The translations under genes were made by a program, and so were the position numbers. The notes beneath the pieces were generated by a model, which saw nothing but the letters and a program-made list of their open reading frames with translations, was not told the DNA's origin and did no database searches. Shown here in pieces: positions 1 to 8,968 of a DNA stretch of 64,000 nucleotides. The stretch's first letter is position 1; the number at the start of each line of letters is the position of its first letter. This stretch comes from Thalassoglobus sp. JC818 (GTDB lineage Bacteria > Planctomycetota > Planctomycetia > Planctomycetales > Planctomycetaceae), in NCBI RefSeq assembly GCF_040717535.1, contig NZ_JBFEFI010000003.1:779597-843596 (forward strand), in the 5' to 3' direction.

Positions 1-527
1 AACGCCATGAGCATCGCAGCAGCAGCTTCTTGAGACCTCCGCGACCAGACCGACATCAGCAAGCTGAGATTGGCGATTAAAAACAGGTACGCGGACAAAG
101 CCAGAAACGTTGCCACAATCTGTGAGGCTGTGATTCCGCCGAGAGTGATTGCGAGCAGTGCAAACGGGAACTGCGCAGCGAAAATCAGGATCACCGAGAG
201 GATTCGATTGGTCGATTTTCCCAGCAGAATCCCGAGTGGGGAGATGTTCGCGAGAAGCAGAAGGCTGAGCGTCCCCTCCTCTTTCTCCTCGGTGATTGAA
301 TTACAGAAATGGCCGATGCCTGCGAGACTGATCAGTGCGATGGCGAGAAAAGAAATCGATCGGAATAGTTCGAGGCCAGGAGCCGAACTATTTGACTCAT
401 AAAAGTGTGCGGCAATTAGAAATAGCAGAATCAAGATCACGCTGGCGATTCGAACAAGATGAGCACTGCGCTTGAGTGCATCTGATCGAACTGATCGCAT
501 AAGAAGTGTGAGCGGGCCGTGCAACAT
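1..527 (-). CDS. ABC-2 type transporter permease, 3' part missing
   Basis: The reading frame opens at ATG 527 and runs off the window edge, giving about 175 N-terminal residues. It is hydrophobic, with membrane segments near residues 25-41, 58-74, 106-127 and 133-158. Between segments 2 and 3 lies the stretch ITEEKEEGTLSLLLLANI followed by GILLGKS, which is the usual cytoplasmic signature of ABC-2 permeases (E-K-E-x-G-T-L ... LGK). The family forms the membrane channel of ABC exporters. It follows the gene at 606-2564 on the same strand by 78 bases, so the two probably form one transcript; an ATPase subunit would be expected nearby but is not in view. The substrate cannot be told. Confidence 0.8.
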   Translation of the reverse strand, partial: MLHGPLTLLMRSVRSDALKRSAHLVRIASVILILLFLIAAHFYESNSSAPGLELFRSISFLAIALISLAGIGHFCNSITEEKEEGTLSLLLLANISPLGILLGKSTNRILSVILIFAAQFPFALLAITLGGITASQIVATFLALSAYLFLIANLSLLMSVWSRRSQEAAAAMLMA

Positions 528-605
528 CAGTTAGCTTTGTTAAACAGTCGTTCGATAGGAGTGAATTTAACTCGCTGAGAAGTACGTGAGATTTCGTGTT
601 TTCAT

Positions 606-2564
606 CTATTGCTGAGCACCCGGGCCGAGGTCGAGGTCCAGGTCGTAGCAATACATCACGACTCCCTCCTGGTCGGGGAAGTCATCTGACTCCGCCATCA
701 TTTCTTCGGGAAGTTCTGTCATCACAAGGAGTCGGGCTGAACCTTCTGGTAACTTCAATTCAGAAGGTTCAATTGTCTCGGTCAACCCGAACGAACTTCC
801 GACAAGCAGTCGACTCATCACTTTGTACCGCAGGAGGCCGACCAGCTTCTCATCCTCTTCGTCTTCTTCAGCGGAGCTTGGACTCCACGCATTCCAGGTA
901 TTAAAGCCCAATGAAAATGGACGATAGAGATACGCATTGAGATCGGTGGGTTTCTTTCCTGTCGCCAGAGCAAGCGTGGGTGAAGTGACATCCAGTTCGT
1001 AAACGATGTCATTGTAAATGACGAAGGCTTGCAGCGGTTCATGAGGAATCGCATCAGAGATGTCGACAGAGATTGAAAGCAGTTGAAGCCCAGAGATGGA
1101 ATGGTTTACCAACACCGGTGATCCGGAATTGGTCGACACACGTGTTCGAAAGTGAAAAGTCTGCCGAGCATCAGGCGGCATTCTCGCTGTCGCACGGCAT
1201 TCAGTGCTCGTGAACATGGTAACGTCAGCAGCTTCCGCCTCTTGTGCCGTTGTCATTGTTCCGCCGGTGCCGGGGAATTCCACATCGAACTCACCTGCGA
1301 AAACGTTGGCCAGCGTTGACCAGCCGGTGACATCAAATGCGCCGTCACCCAACGTCTTGGCGACGACGACTGTTCGGATTCGGCTATCGACTCCTCCTCC
1401 AACTTTTCCGAGCAGCGCAAAGATCAGCGAGAACAGCACTGCCGAGCTGAAGAAGACGATGTAGAATGTTCGGACAGATCTGAGCTCTGTTCCGATCTGG
1501 AAACAGGCAGGAAATAGCAGAAACAGGTATGCCAGCACTGCCGGGTAGATCAGCCACCACTTCCGCTCAAACTTAGAGAGTTCGATGAGCTCCCGAAAGA
1601 TATCAGTGTTCTTGGACCATACCGCTTGAGATGCCTTCATCGCCTGCGCGAGTGCTGACGAGTTCTGACGGTCTGGCATTTCTCGCTTGAGTCTGTTGTT
1701 CTCGTCGACGAGCTCGTCGTTGAAGAGTCGAGTGCGGGCTTCTTCGAGTGAGAACTCATCTGCAGTCAGTGGGATTCTCTGGACAGTTCCCTGGCCAACT
1801 TGGAAGAAGTCTTCTTGCCGATTGAGAAAATCCATCGCTTTCGGAAAGGCGGGGTATGTTCGGTCCGGTCCAAAGATGATGTAAATACGTCCTCCGGAAT
1901 AGAGCCAGTCTCGGAGAGTACGTATTCTCGCGCCTTGCCAGAACGGAGGGCGGTCCAGAATGAGCCCCCGTAGCCCATCGAGGGCAGCGATCGTCGTCGG
2001 GAATCGATCTTCCGACATTCGTTTGAGGACGCTGTCTCCCTGTTGAACACTGTCCGTGTCATAAACGAGAAGCGTTGCACGTTCGCCCCTCACCACGGGT
2101 GGAAAGTCGATGGTATGATTCTGGTCCGGCCCCCATGTGAGTGACCAATCTTCCACGTCGTTTGGGACATAGACAACCATCTGTATCCAGCGCGTCTCTT
2201 CTCCCTGCAAGGTGACAGGTTCTACGTAAGTCCCGCCGAAAACGTGTTCTTTCTGGCGAATCGTTCTTTGAAGCCGGAGTTCCCCCTGCCAGGGAGTTGG
2301 TCCCAGATTGTGAACTTGAAGAGTGACTGGAACGAAGTGATTGAGAGGGACTCGCCCGTCGAAACCCCACTGGATTTCGGAAACCGTAATCAGGTTTGGA
2401 TCCGAGTTTTCAGCATAGATGGAGTGAGAACACAAGCAGAGCGTGAGTGCGGCAATCAGACCGGAAACGAGCATGATGAGAGCGGGTTTCTCTTGCTCAT
2501 GCGATTGCTTCGGTGTCGACTCGTTGCGGGTCTCTAGAACCGATTGATGTACTGGTCTAAGCAT
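606..2564 (-). CDS. Membrane-anchored protein of the ABC exporter operon, unknown function
   Basis: 652 residues from ATG 2564; an internal ATG at 2474 directly before the hydrophobic segment is an alternative start. A signal or anchor segment lies near residues 30-50. A long beta-rich extracytoplasmic region follows. Near residues 205-240 is a stretch with LRDWLYSGGRIYIIFGPDR, the type of segment found in glutamine-amidotransferase-like folds of membrane proteins encoded with gliding/ABC exporter genes. Two membrane helices lie roughly at 335-390, and the rest is again beta-rich with an acidic patch (EEDEEDE). It lies just upstream of the ABC-2 permease at 1-527. I infer an accessory role for that transporter; no catalytic motif was recognised. 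Confidence 0.65.
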   Translation of the reverse strand: MLRPVHQSVLETRNESTPKQSHEQEKPALIMLVSGLIAALTLCLCSHSIYAENSDPNLITVSEIQWGFDGRVPLNHFVPVTLQVHNLGPTPWQGELRLQRTIRQKEHVFGGTYVEPVTLQGEETRWIQMVVYVPNDVEDWSLTWGPDQNHTIDFPPVVRGERATLLVYDTDSVQQGDSVLKRMSEDRFPTTIAALDGLRGLILDRPPFWQGARIRTLRDWLYSGGRIYIIFGPDRTYPAFPKAMDFLNRQEDFFQVGQGTVQRIPLTADEFSLEEARTRLFNDELVDENNRLKREMPDRQNSSALAQAMKASQAVWSKNTDIFRELIELSKFERKWWLIYPAVLAYLFLLFPACFQIGTELRSVRTFYIVFFSSAVLFSLIFALLGKVGGGVDSRIRTVVVAKTLGDGAFDVTGWSTLANVFAGEFDVEFPGTGGTMTTAQEAEAADVTMFTSTECRATARMPPDARQTFHFRTRVSTNSGSPVLVNHSISGLQLLSISVDISDAIPHEPLQAFVIYNDIVYELDVTSPTLALATGKKPTDLNAYLYRPFSLGFNTWNAWSPSSAEEDEEDEKLVGLLRYKVMSRLLVGSSFGLTETIEPSELKLPEGSARLLVMTELPEEMMAESDDFPDQEGVVMYCYDLDLDLGPGAQQ

Positions 2565-2649
2565 TGCTGCTGGAACCCATTCGAAGAGCTGTTTGCGACT
2601 TGACGATCACTCTTTGTATCTAAATACATTCAGGTTGTAGGAATCACTT

Positions 2650-3528
2650 CTAAAAACCTTCGACGAGGTTGCCGTCGTGTCGGTTGCCAAGATTCTGAAA
2701 CACCTCCTGATTGATGCGTCCAGTCAGGAATTTCACAGCTCCGTCCGCGAAGCAGAAGTGAGCACCATCTGTATGGCTACTCAGGAATCCTCCTACAACA
2801 AGATCCGGGTCGACGACTTCGGCGTTTTCGTCGTCGCTTTCGTATGGTGTGTCTTCAGGCAGGCCGTAGTAACTGCCTCGATTGAGTTGGCGGAAAGCTT
2901 GAACTTCGTCGGGACGATTGACTCCTGACGTGTTTCGAAGAGTTGCCCTCGTCCCCAACGCCCAAGTGCTGCCTGTCAGAACTTCTCCAAGCAAAATCGT
3001 GGCACGCCGACCATCCGTAATGTCGCGAAACCGGACTCGGCTGTTCAGGTAAAGCGACCCATTGTTGTCCATGTCGATCGGGGATTCTGTATCGTGGTGA
3101 CAGCCAGCATAAGCATGGCTCGCGGACGTGGAACTCGGACAAGTGAGGATCGTCATCACTCGTGAGATGGCATCCAGGTTCGCTGGATCATCAACCGTCC
3201 GTGAGAAATCCAGCTTGTCGTATGTCAAACGCTCTTCGAGATACGGCAAGATCTGGGCGACCCAACTAAAGAGATAACCCGGCTGGCCGTCTCGAATCGG
3301 TCCCTCCCAGTTCACCGATCCGGGAGGGAGAGTGTCGTGAGTTTGATGGTAATTGTGCAACGCAAGCCCGAGTTGCATCATGTTATGTTTACACTGTGTG
3401 CGTCGAGCTGTTTCACGAGCCTGTTGGACTGCCGGCAACAGGAGAGCAATGAGAATGGCGATGATGGCAATCACGACCAGCAATTCGATTGCGGTGAAAC
3501 CGCGCCGCCTGGTTCGAATTCGATGCAT
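2650..3528 (-). CDS. DUF1559 prepilin-like protein
   Basis: 292 residues. The N-terminus is a prepilin cleavage site and hydrophobic helix ([19 protein letters not shown]) followed by [18 protein letters not shown], the standard opening of planctomycete DUF1559 proteins. The C-terminus has [11 protein letters not shown], the H/F-x-A-D-G-x-V typical of the family. Cleavage and methylation after the glycine by a prepilin peptidase is expected; the family is thought to yield pseudopilin-like surface or secretion components. ATG 3528 overlaps the TGA of the upstream minor pilin by one base (TGATG); a GTG at 3531 is also possible. It is the last gene of the pilus-like operon, unlike the many solitary DUF1559 genes of planctomycetes, which suggests this copy works with this machine. 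Confidence 0.9.
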   Translation of the reverse strand: MHRIRTRRRGFTAIELLVVIAIIAILIALLLPAVQQARETARRTQCKHNMMQLGLALHNYHQTHDTLPPGSVNWEGPIRDGQPGYLFSWVAQILPYLEERLTYDKLDFSRTVDDPANLDAISRVMTILTCPSSTSASHAYAGCHHDTESPIDMDNNGSLYLNSRVRFRDITDGRRATILLGEVLTGSTWALGTRATLRNTSGVNRPDEVQAFRQLNRGSYYGLPEDTPYESDDENAEVVDPDLVVGGFLSSHTDGAHFCFADGAVKFLTGRINQEVFQNLGNRHDGNLVEGF

Positions 3529-3977
3529 CACATTGACTCCTTAGACTGACTCTCTGACTGTGGCTGTGATTCGACCGATCCGAGAGGGACGACGATGGAA
3601 CTGCTGATTCCGTAAAACTGATCCTCTTGAACGGGATACTTGGCGACGACTTTTGCGTGGGTTTCGTTCTTCGTCTGAGTAAATGTCGTTGTCACGAGAC
3701 CCTTCTCACCTTCGATATCAACTTCCCACTCATCACTCTGGGATGGTTCTTCATCAAGTTTCTCGGCCTTGATCCGATCGACGGCTGCTTCAGCAATGAG
3801 CTGAGATTGAAGCGTGTTCTTCCGTTGAACAAATCGTTGTTGCCGCAGAATTGTTGTTTGCACCATGGCATACGAAAGTGAAGTGCAAAGGATGAGTGCA
3901 ATGATTGCAATGACAAGTGCTGTCCCGCAGCGTTGACGCTGATTGCATCGAGAAACTTTGCGAAGAGTCCGGTTCAT
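3528..3977 (-). CDS. Small PilX/GspK-like minor pseudopilin candidate
   Basis: 149 residues. The basic N-terminus ([19 protein letters not shown]) has the position and hydrophobic helix of a minor pilin, but lacks the canonical G-F-x-x-x-E; it resembles PilX or GspK-type proteins beginning with a G-x-A-L pattern. The rest is soluble and polar, with an acidic patch ([16 protein letters not shown]) and a Ser/Gln-rich tail. Its start overlaps the stop of the upstream gene by ATGA, indicating translational coupling. Assignment rests on operon position and N-terminal shape, since similarity elsewhere is weak. Confidence 0.65.
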   Translation of the reverse strand: MNRTLRKVSRCNQRQRCGTALVIAIIALILCTSLSYAMVQTTILRQQRFVQRKNTLQSQLIAEAAVDRIKAEKLDEEPSQSDEWEVDIEGEKGLVTTTFTQTKNETHAKVVAKYPVQEDQFYGISSSIVVPLGSVESQPQSESQSKESM

Positions 3978-4552
3978 TCGACATCCTCCCCGCTTGCACT
4001 CAAAGTCTGGGAGGATGAAGCGTCCGCTTCGCTAACAAGTCGGTTCCGGCGCCCAAGCGTTGTGGAGATCGTCCACGGACGATTAAAGACGCGGTGTTGA
4101 AAACTGTCGGTCACCTTTTCAGGAACACATGTGAAGAAAACACGACTGGGGCGTAGCTCGAAGGAGACTATGGATTCAGGAAACTGGAACGTCTCATATG
4201 CTGTCCCGCCGGGACGCGGACCGTTTCGACGTACGGAGTTGTTTTCGTGAAGGGTGTATTGAATTGCTTCACCATTCGGGAGGAACAACTGGATTCCGTT
4301 CTCAAAAGGCTCAGCAGTCTCGGCCGACTCAACGTCGATTCGCAATTGATCTTCGAATCGCTGGGCGGTGAATTCCCCTTGCGTCTGAGATTCAAATTGG
4401 CCGCCCATGCTGATGAGTCGGGAAATCAATTTGGTTCCCAGAATCCCAATTGTGGAAGTCATGGTGACGATCAACAAAACCTCGATGAGAGTCCAGCCAC
4501 GTCGATTTTGACCGGTGACTGAAGATCTCTTGATCGTTGGGGTAATCTTCAT
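3974..4552 (-). CDS. GspJ-like minor pseudopilin
   Basis: 192 residues from ATG 4552, preceded by GGGAGGCGGAAGA, a good ribosome binding site, and overlapping the upstream stop by ATGA; a TTG at 4573 is less likely. The N-terminus has NRRGWTLIEVLLIVTMTS, a prepilin-type cleavage and methylation site with the conserved glutamate at +5. The body is a soluble domain of GspJ/GspH size. In type II secretion, GspI/J/K form the tip of the pseudopilus. Here it lies between a GspI-like and a PilX-like gene, which fits that arrangement. Confidence 0.75.
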   Translation of the reverse strand: MKITPTIKRSSVTGQNRRGWTLIEVLLIVTMTSTIGILGTKLISRLISMGGQFESQTQGEFTAQRFEDQLRIDVESAETAEPFENGIQLFLPNGEAIQYTLHENNSVRRNGPRPGGTAYETFQFPESIVSFELRPSRVFFTCVPEKVTDSFQHRVFNRPWTISTTLGRRNRLVSEADASSSQTLSASGEDVE

Positions 4553-4947
4553 TCTTCCGCCTCCCACTTCCAATAGGACAGGGAGACAGGGTGAACTGTC
4601 TGTTGTTCAAAGTTCTTCCAGACAATCGATACCGTGACGCGTGTGGCTGGGCTGTCTTTCTCTTGAGAGGTCGTCACTTGAAGTTCTGGCTCGGTGAGAG
4701 TCGCTTTAAGGCTCTCTGGAATTTCAGGTGTCCACTCCGGATCACTTCTCATTTCATCGATGATCTGTCGAACGGACCGAAGTGCTGCTTCGCTGTCGGA
4801 CAGGTTGCGATTCACAACGGAAACCTGTGCCAGAAATTGGGCAATCAGGCCCATGACGACAGCTAATAAAACCGTGGAAACGAGCAGCTCGACCATGAGC
4901 GCTCCTCTTCGCGACGGTGCAGTTTGTTTTGGAAATCGGTGAGTCAT
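4549..4947 (-). CDS. GspI-like minor pseudopilin
   Basis: 132 residues. The N-terminal RRGALMVELLVSTVLLAVVM is a prepilin signal with alanine after the cleavage glycine and glutamate at the usual +5 place. A compact polar domain follows. The ATG overlaps the stop of the GspF-type gene at 4944-6566 (ATGA), and its own stop overlaps the next start, so it is translated as part of a coupled chain. Length and position suit GspI/PilV. Confidence 0.7.
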   Translation of the reverse strand: MTHRFPKQTAPSRRGALMVELLVSTVLLAVVMGLIAQFLAQVSVVNRNLSDSEAALRSVRQIIDEMRSDPEWTPEIPESLKATLTEPELQVTTSQEKDSPATRVTVSIVWKNFEQQTVHPVSLSYWKWEAEE

Positions 4948-6566
4948 GAAAGTTCATTGAGAAGCTTGACGAGCGGCAGAAACATCGCAATACAAAAGAA
5001 CGCGACAAAGTTGGCCAGGATGATGATTGTCAATGGACGAACAATCTCGGCGAACAACCGCATTCGATTGAATCGGGTTTGGTCAATCGCTTGAGCAATC
5101 GACGACATGGCCCATTGAAGGTGACCAATCTCTTCGGAGTTTTGAAGAGCGAGTGATTCACGGACATTGAGGAACCGCTCTTCCTGAAGCACTTCCCCGA
5201 CCTGATCCCCGGAATTCAATCGCTGCTTGATACGTTCGTATCTTCGTGCGCGTGAGAAATTTGATGAGGAATCTGCCAGTGATTTAAGAACCGGTTGAAT
5301 GGGAGCCCCTTGCCGTATGACATAAGCGAAACGCTTTAGAAGTGATGGAGTTTCAATTCTTGGAATCAGATTAATTAACCAATCCGGGAGTCGATCACTC
5401 GATTCGTTGAACATCCAAAGGACACCCAACGGAAGTAAGAATGGAGCGATCATCAGTGGACTCGCGAGATACCAGTAGTTTAAGAGCCAGTCCGAAATCT
5501 GCATCAGATGCTGCGTCGCCACCGGAAGCTCAACTCCAAAGTCTTCGAAGATGACCTTGAACTTGGGAACAATAAACATCATCACGAAAAGATTGACCAT
5601 CAGAGTGACGAGGATCACCACCCAGGAGTAAATCATCGTACTGATGACCGGTGTTCCCATGCTGCGGCGTTCGAGCATCCGAGAGTGTTCGAAAGCGAGT
5701 TCCGGCAAGACCGATTTGAGTTGTCCCGTTGATTCTGCGGACTCAATCGCACCCAGGAATTCCTGCGGAACCAGATCACGCTGGATTTGCAAAGCGGAGT
5801 GAAGTGGCATTCCATCGTGGAGGGCAGCTGCCAGATTCTCAAGACGTTTGAGAAATCGATCGTACCGCCTCGCGCTGATGAACAGCGGGATTCCGATCGG
5901 AAAACAAAAGAAGATCATCGAGACCGTGAACACCGATCGAAGGATGGGGCGTTGTGGACGCATCCCGATCACGAGTTCATCGACTTCAACACCAAGATCA
6001 AGATTGTTCCGAACTCCGACAGCCAACGACCAGAGTAGCTGATTCTGATAGATCTTCCTCGGATGAGAGGAGAAGATGAAAATCACAATTGGAATCAGAC
6101 CAACCGTGGCAGCGAACACAATCGCAGGGAGTGCAAGGGGAAGAAGCACCAGGATGATGGCAAACGCTGTGGCGGAAGTTTCAATCTGATCCCGTCGAAC
6201 GACTTCGAGAAATGCCTCGCTAGAATTCGTTGAGTCCTCGTGAGTTGGTTCGTTGTCGTCGAGTTGGATCTGAAACTTTGAGACTTGCCAGGTTCTCCAC
6301 GCGGTGATTCCGCAAAGCGATGCAATCAGTCCTCGCACTAAGACGATACTCATCGAATTGAAATCGAGCGAGATTTTGGAGAACTCCTGAAGTGCCAGAT
6401 AAGCCATGATCCCTGCATAACCAGCCAACAAAATCGCAACCCCTCCGAGGAGTTGCCGACTTTGCTCTCTCGTTTCGGGATCCAGACCGGCCGTCCTCTG
6501 ATGATTGAATCGCAGCATCATCAGGGCTGTGCCGGGGATCACGAGCAGGAGGAAAATGGGTTCCAT
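4944..6566 (-). CDS. GspF/PilC-type inner membrane protein with extra N-terminal membrane domain
   Basis: 540 residues, long for GspF (about 400). The first 235 or so residues hold additional hydrophobic segments (for example near 1-17, 38-62, 72-92, 135-170, 213-233). After this come the two T2SSF modules: the first with RYDRFLKRLENLAAALHDG and AIESAESTGQLKSVL, the second starting near IPRIETPSLLKRFAYVIRQG and ending in a membrane helix and LPLVKLLNELS. GspF/PilC proteins are the platform through which the assembly ATPase drives pseudopilus extension. It follows the second GspF gene by 18 bases and precedes the minor pilins with an ATGA overlap. The added N-terminal domain is not explained. 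Confidence 0.85.
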   Translation of the reverse strand: MEPIFLLLVIPGTALMMLRFNHQRTAGLDPETREQSRQLLGGVAILLAGYAGIMAYLALQEFSKISLDFNSMSIVLVRGLIASLCGITAWRTWQVSKFQIQLDDNEPTHEDSTNSSEAFLEVVRRDQIETSATAFAIILVLLPLALPAIVFAATVGLIPIVIFIFSSHPRKIYQNQLLWSLAVGVRNNLDLGVEVDELVIGMRPQRPILRSVFTVSMIFFCFPIGIPLFISARRYDRFLKRLENLAAALHDGMPLHSALQIQRDLVPQEFLGAIESAESTGQLKSVLPELAFEHSRMLERRSMGTPVISTMIYSWVVILVTLMVNLFVMMFIVPKFKVIFEDFGVELPVATQHLMQISDWLLNYWYLASPLMIAPFLLPLGVLWMFNESSDRLPDWLINLIPRIETPSLLKRFAYVIRQGAPIQPVLKSLADSSSNFSRARRYERIKQRLNSGDQVGEVLQEERFLNVRESLALQNSEEIGHLQWAMSSIAQAIDQTRFNRMRLFAEIVRPLTIIILANFVAFFCIAMFLPLVKLLNELS

Positions 6567-6584
6567 AATACGTGCGGTCCGTAG

Positions 6585-7619
6585 TTAGCTCAGGTCGCTA
6601 AGTAGTCTGATTAAAGGCATGAACAGGGCAATAACCGTAATTCCAACAAAAGTTCCGATTCCGAAAATTGTCAGTGGTTCGATGATGATCGCGATCTGAT
6701 TCGTTAATCCACGGGATTGCGAAGCGAACACTGAAGCCAATGATTTCAATCCGTCAGAATAGGTCTCCGGGTCTTTGGCCCATCGGAACGAGTTCGCCAG
6801 CGAATGGTGAATTCCGGTTGTCGTTCGCGCCAATTCGTCGCACGTTTCTCCGGACTCGACTCGCTTGGCAAGTCTGCGTGCAATCTTCGCGAGGTACTGG
6901 TCTTTGAGTGAAAGTGATGTGACCCGCAAAGCTTCTTCCAGGGGCAACCTGCAATCCACAAGAATTGACATTCGAGAGCAGAATTCAGACGAAGCTGCCA
7001 TCTCCTGTGCTTTTCCAATGAGTGGGAGCGAATGGAAAACCTTCGCGCGAAGTGCTTTAAACGGCAGATACTTTCTTAAGACGACGAAGAGCCCAAGCAG
7101 AATCACACCGATTGCCAGGAGTGGCCAAAACGCAGAGACGAAACCGGCGAATCCAAGAATCATGACTGTGAGGCCAGGGAGCTCTAACCCAAAGTCTGAA
7201 AAGATCGCATCAAAGTCGGGAATCACGACTCCGAAGAAGACCAACATTAAGATCATCGAAACCAGCAGCATCGAAAATGGATAAAGCAGGCTTGCGTAGA
7301 ATGATCTCCAGACAGATGTTAACGACTGATGGCACGTCAGGTATTCTTCTAAAAGTTGAGGGAGTTTGCCGGTTTGAACTCCTGCAGAGACGACAGCGGC
7401 CAAATCTCGAGGAAGATCGCGATTGTCTTCAAGAAGATCATCAAGTGACTTTCCTGAGCGAATCCGATCAGAAAGCCGGACTAAAGCACGTCGATCACTC
7501 GAAGCTGGCATTTCCTCAGCAACAGCTCGCAGCCCGACAGAAATGGAATACGGAGAAAGCGACTTGCGAGGTCGTTCCTTGTGTTGTTCAGATTCCACGT
7601 TTGGTGAAGGAGATTCCAC
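6585..7619 (-). CDS. GspF/PilC family membrane protein
   Basis: 344 residues from GTG 7619 (GGAG upstream). It has the two-module GspF layout: module 1 near residues 25-110 with VSAGVQTGKLPQLLEEYL, then membrane segments near 110-185, module 2 with SSEFCSRMSILVDCRLPLEEAL, and a C-terminal membrane helix ending LPLIRLLSDLS-like (FMPLIRLLSDLS). The end is very similar to the neighbouring 540-residue paralogue (MFLPLVKLLNELS), which suggests tandem duplication. It is second of three GspF-type genes in a row; in most systems one copy suffices. Confidence 0.87.
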   Translation of the reverse strand: MESPSPNVESEQHKERPRKSLSPYSISVGLRAVAEEMPASSDRRALVRLSDRIRSGKSLDDLLEDNRDLPRDLAAVVSAGVQTGKLPQLLEEYLTCHQSLTSVWRSFYASLLYPFSMLLVSMILMLVFFGVVIPDFDAIFSDFGLELPGLTVMILGFAGFVSAFWPLLAIGVILLGLFVVLRKYLPFKALRAKVFHSLPLIGKAQEMAASSEFCSRMSILVDCRLPLEEALRVTSLSLKDQYLAKIARRLAKRVESGETCDELARTTTGIHHSLANSFRWAKDPETYSDGLKSLASVFASQSRGLTNQIAIIIEPLTIFGIGTFVGITVIALFMPLIRLLSDLS

Positions 7620-7801
7620 TCCGTGCTCCAGTGATTTACTGAGAGATGAATGACGCTCGTTAAATATGGTGCCGCCAGTTAGTTCTTATCGATACGTGTT
7701 GTACTAAAGGGAATCGTTAAGTTGCGTGTTTTTGTTCTCTCGGTCTTGGATGGTATCTGTCTCGACGAGTTACTCACCTTTGTTGCGGGTCACGTCTGAA
7801 G

Positions 7802-8854
7802 CTAAAAAAGGCTGAGGCGGAACCACAGGTCAACCATCGGACCAAAGACGCTCATCACGTACAGCAGTGTGACACCTCCGCCGATGGTCACAACCAAGAA
7901 CACTGGAATGATCTTGGAAAACCATCGTGCATTGGACTCTGCACGCTTCTGATAGAACTCGGCCGCTTCTGCCAATGCTGTTGGCAGTTGTGAATCTTCG
8001 TTCCCGGTAACAATCAGCCACTTCAAAAAGTCGGGGAACTCTGAACTCTCTTGAATAGCGTCTTCGACGGGTACGCCGGACTCAACGGCTGTTGCCAACT
8101 GGATACAGTTTTCTTTCAGGCGGTTGCTTCCGGATGCTTCACCAGACAGTTTCAGGGCATCTGGTAATGGTACATTGTGTGAGCACAAGAGCGACAACAG
8201 GTGAGCGAAGTGGCTGATCTGAAAACTCCGCTGGACTTTTCGGACGCCGGGGAGTGACATCGACCGTGCGCCGGTCCCGCTCCGGTCACCCGATAGCCAC
8301 CAGAGTGCTCCGCAAAACAACGCGACAGCTGCCCAAACAAAATAGCGAGGTGAAATCCGGACGTATTGCGTCCATGAGAGCCACCACGGGATTTCAAAAT
8401 GTAGATCTTGATAGGTCGCGATAATCTGGGGGAGAAGACCGCCAACGAGAATTCCCAGGAGTGCGACAGCAACAATCACGACGGTCAGCGGGTAGACGAT
8501 TCCAAGACGAACGGATCGTCGCATCTGATCCAGGGTGCTTGTCATTTGACTGACGTCTTCGAGAACTTTCTCACTCTCCCCGCAGTACAGGCCAGCGACC
8601 ACCACCGCTCGAAATTCAGCGGGAATCGATTCTTCATCTTCAAATGCTTCTGAAACAGTCGCTCCATTTTCGAGGCGTTCAGAAAGTCGTTTCGCGACCG
8701 GATCCAATTGCTTCGTGAGGCCAGCGGCTGAGTTACTCAAACCGAGACTCAAGGGCACACCCGATGAAATCATCGCCTGAATCTCGCGAATGAGTGCGCG
8801 GATTTCATCCGGCCGCAGACGCTTTGTCGAGGAGGACTGTGTCATACGAAACAT
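7802..8854 (-). CDS. GspF/PilC family membrane protein
   Basis: 350 residues from ATG 8854. Module 1 has IREIQAMISSGVPLSLGL and GLYCGESEKVLEDVSQMT; module 2 has ISHFAHLLSLLCSHNVPLPDAL and VTGNEDSQLPTALAEAAEFY, the paired helical bundles of GspF/PilC. Membrane segments lie near residues 118-140, 168-188 and 320-345. It opens the run of three GspF-type genes, about 180 bases upstream of the next one, and is preceded by a terminator-like hairpin, so it may have its own promoter in the 8855-8888 region. Confidence 0.87.
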   Translation of the reverse strand: MFRMTQSSSTKRLRPDEIRALIREIQAMISSGVPLSLGLSNSAAGLTKQLDPVAKRLSERLENGATVSEAFEDEESIPAEFRAVVVAGLYCGESEKVLEDVSQMTSTLDQMRRSVRLGIVYPLTVVIVAVALLGILVGGLLPQIIATYQDLHFEIPWWLSWTQYVRISPRYFVWAAVALFCGALWWLSGDRSGTGARSMSLPGVRKVQRSFQISHFAHLLSLLCSHNVPLPDALKLSGEASGSNRLKENCIQLATAVESGVPVEDAIQESSEFPDFLKWLIVTGNEDSQLPTALAEAAEFYQKRAESNARWFSKIIPVFLVVTIGGGVTLLYVMSVFGPMVDLWFRLSLF

Positions 8855-8888
8855 TCAGGTGGTGCCTTCAGGTGACCAACCAGTGAAA

Positions 8889-8910
8889 AGCGTTCCTGGC
8901 GGAGAACGCT
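8889..8910 (-). terminator. Hairpin terminator after the CNNM gene
   Basis: AGCGTTC and GAACGCT form a perfect 7-bp stem around an 8-base loop. Read on the minus strand, it lies about 60 bases after the stop of the gene at 8969-9973 and is followed by a short T run (TTTT). It would separate that gene from the GspF genes downstream. Confidence 0.5.
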
Positions 8911-8968
8911 CTCGGTCATGATGAAGTACGTGCCTGACGAACGCAACGTTGGCGACAATCCCGACTTT

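Noticed and set aside
70..402. 110-codon plus-strand open frame
   Set aside because: It is the antisense shadow of the ABC-2 permease, whose membrane-protein pattern is clear on the minus strand.
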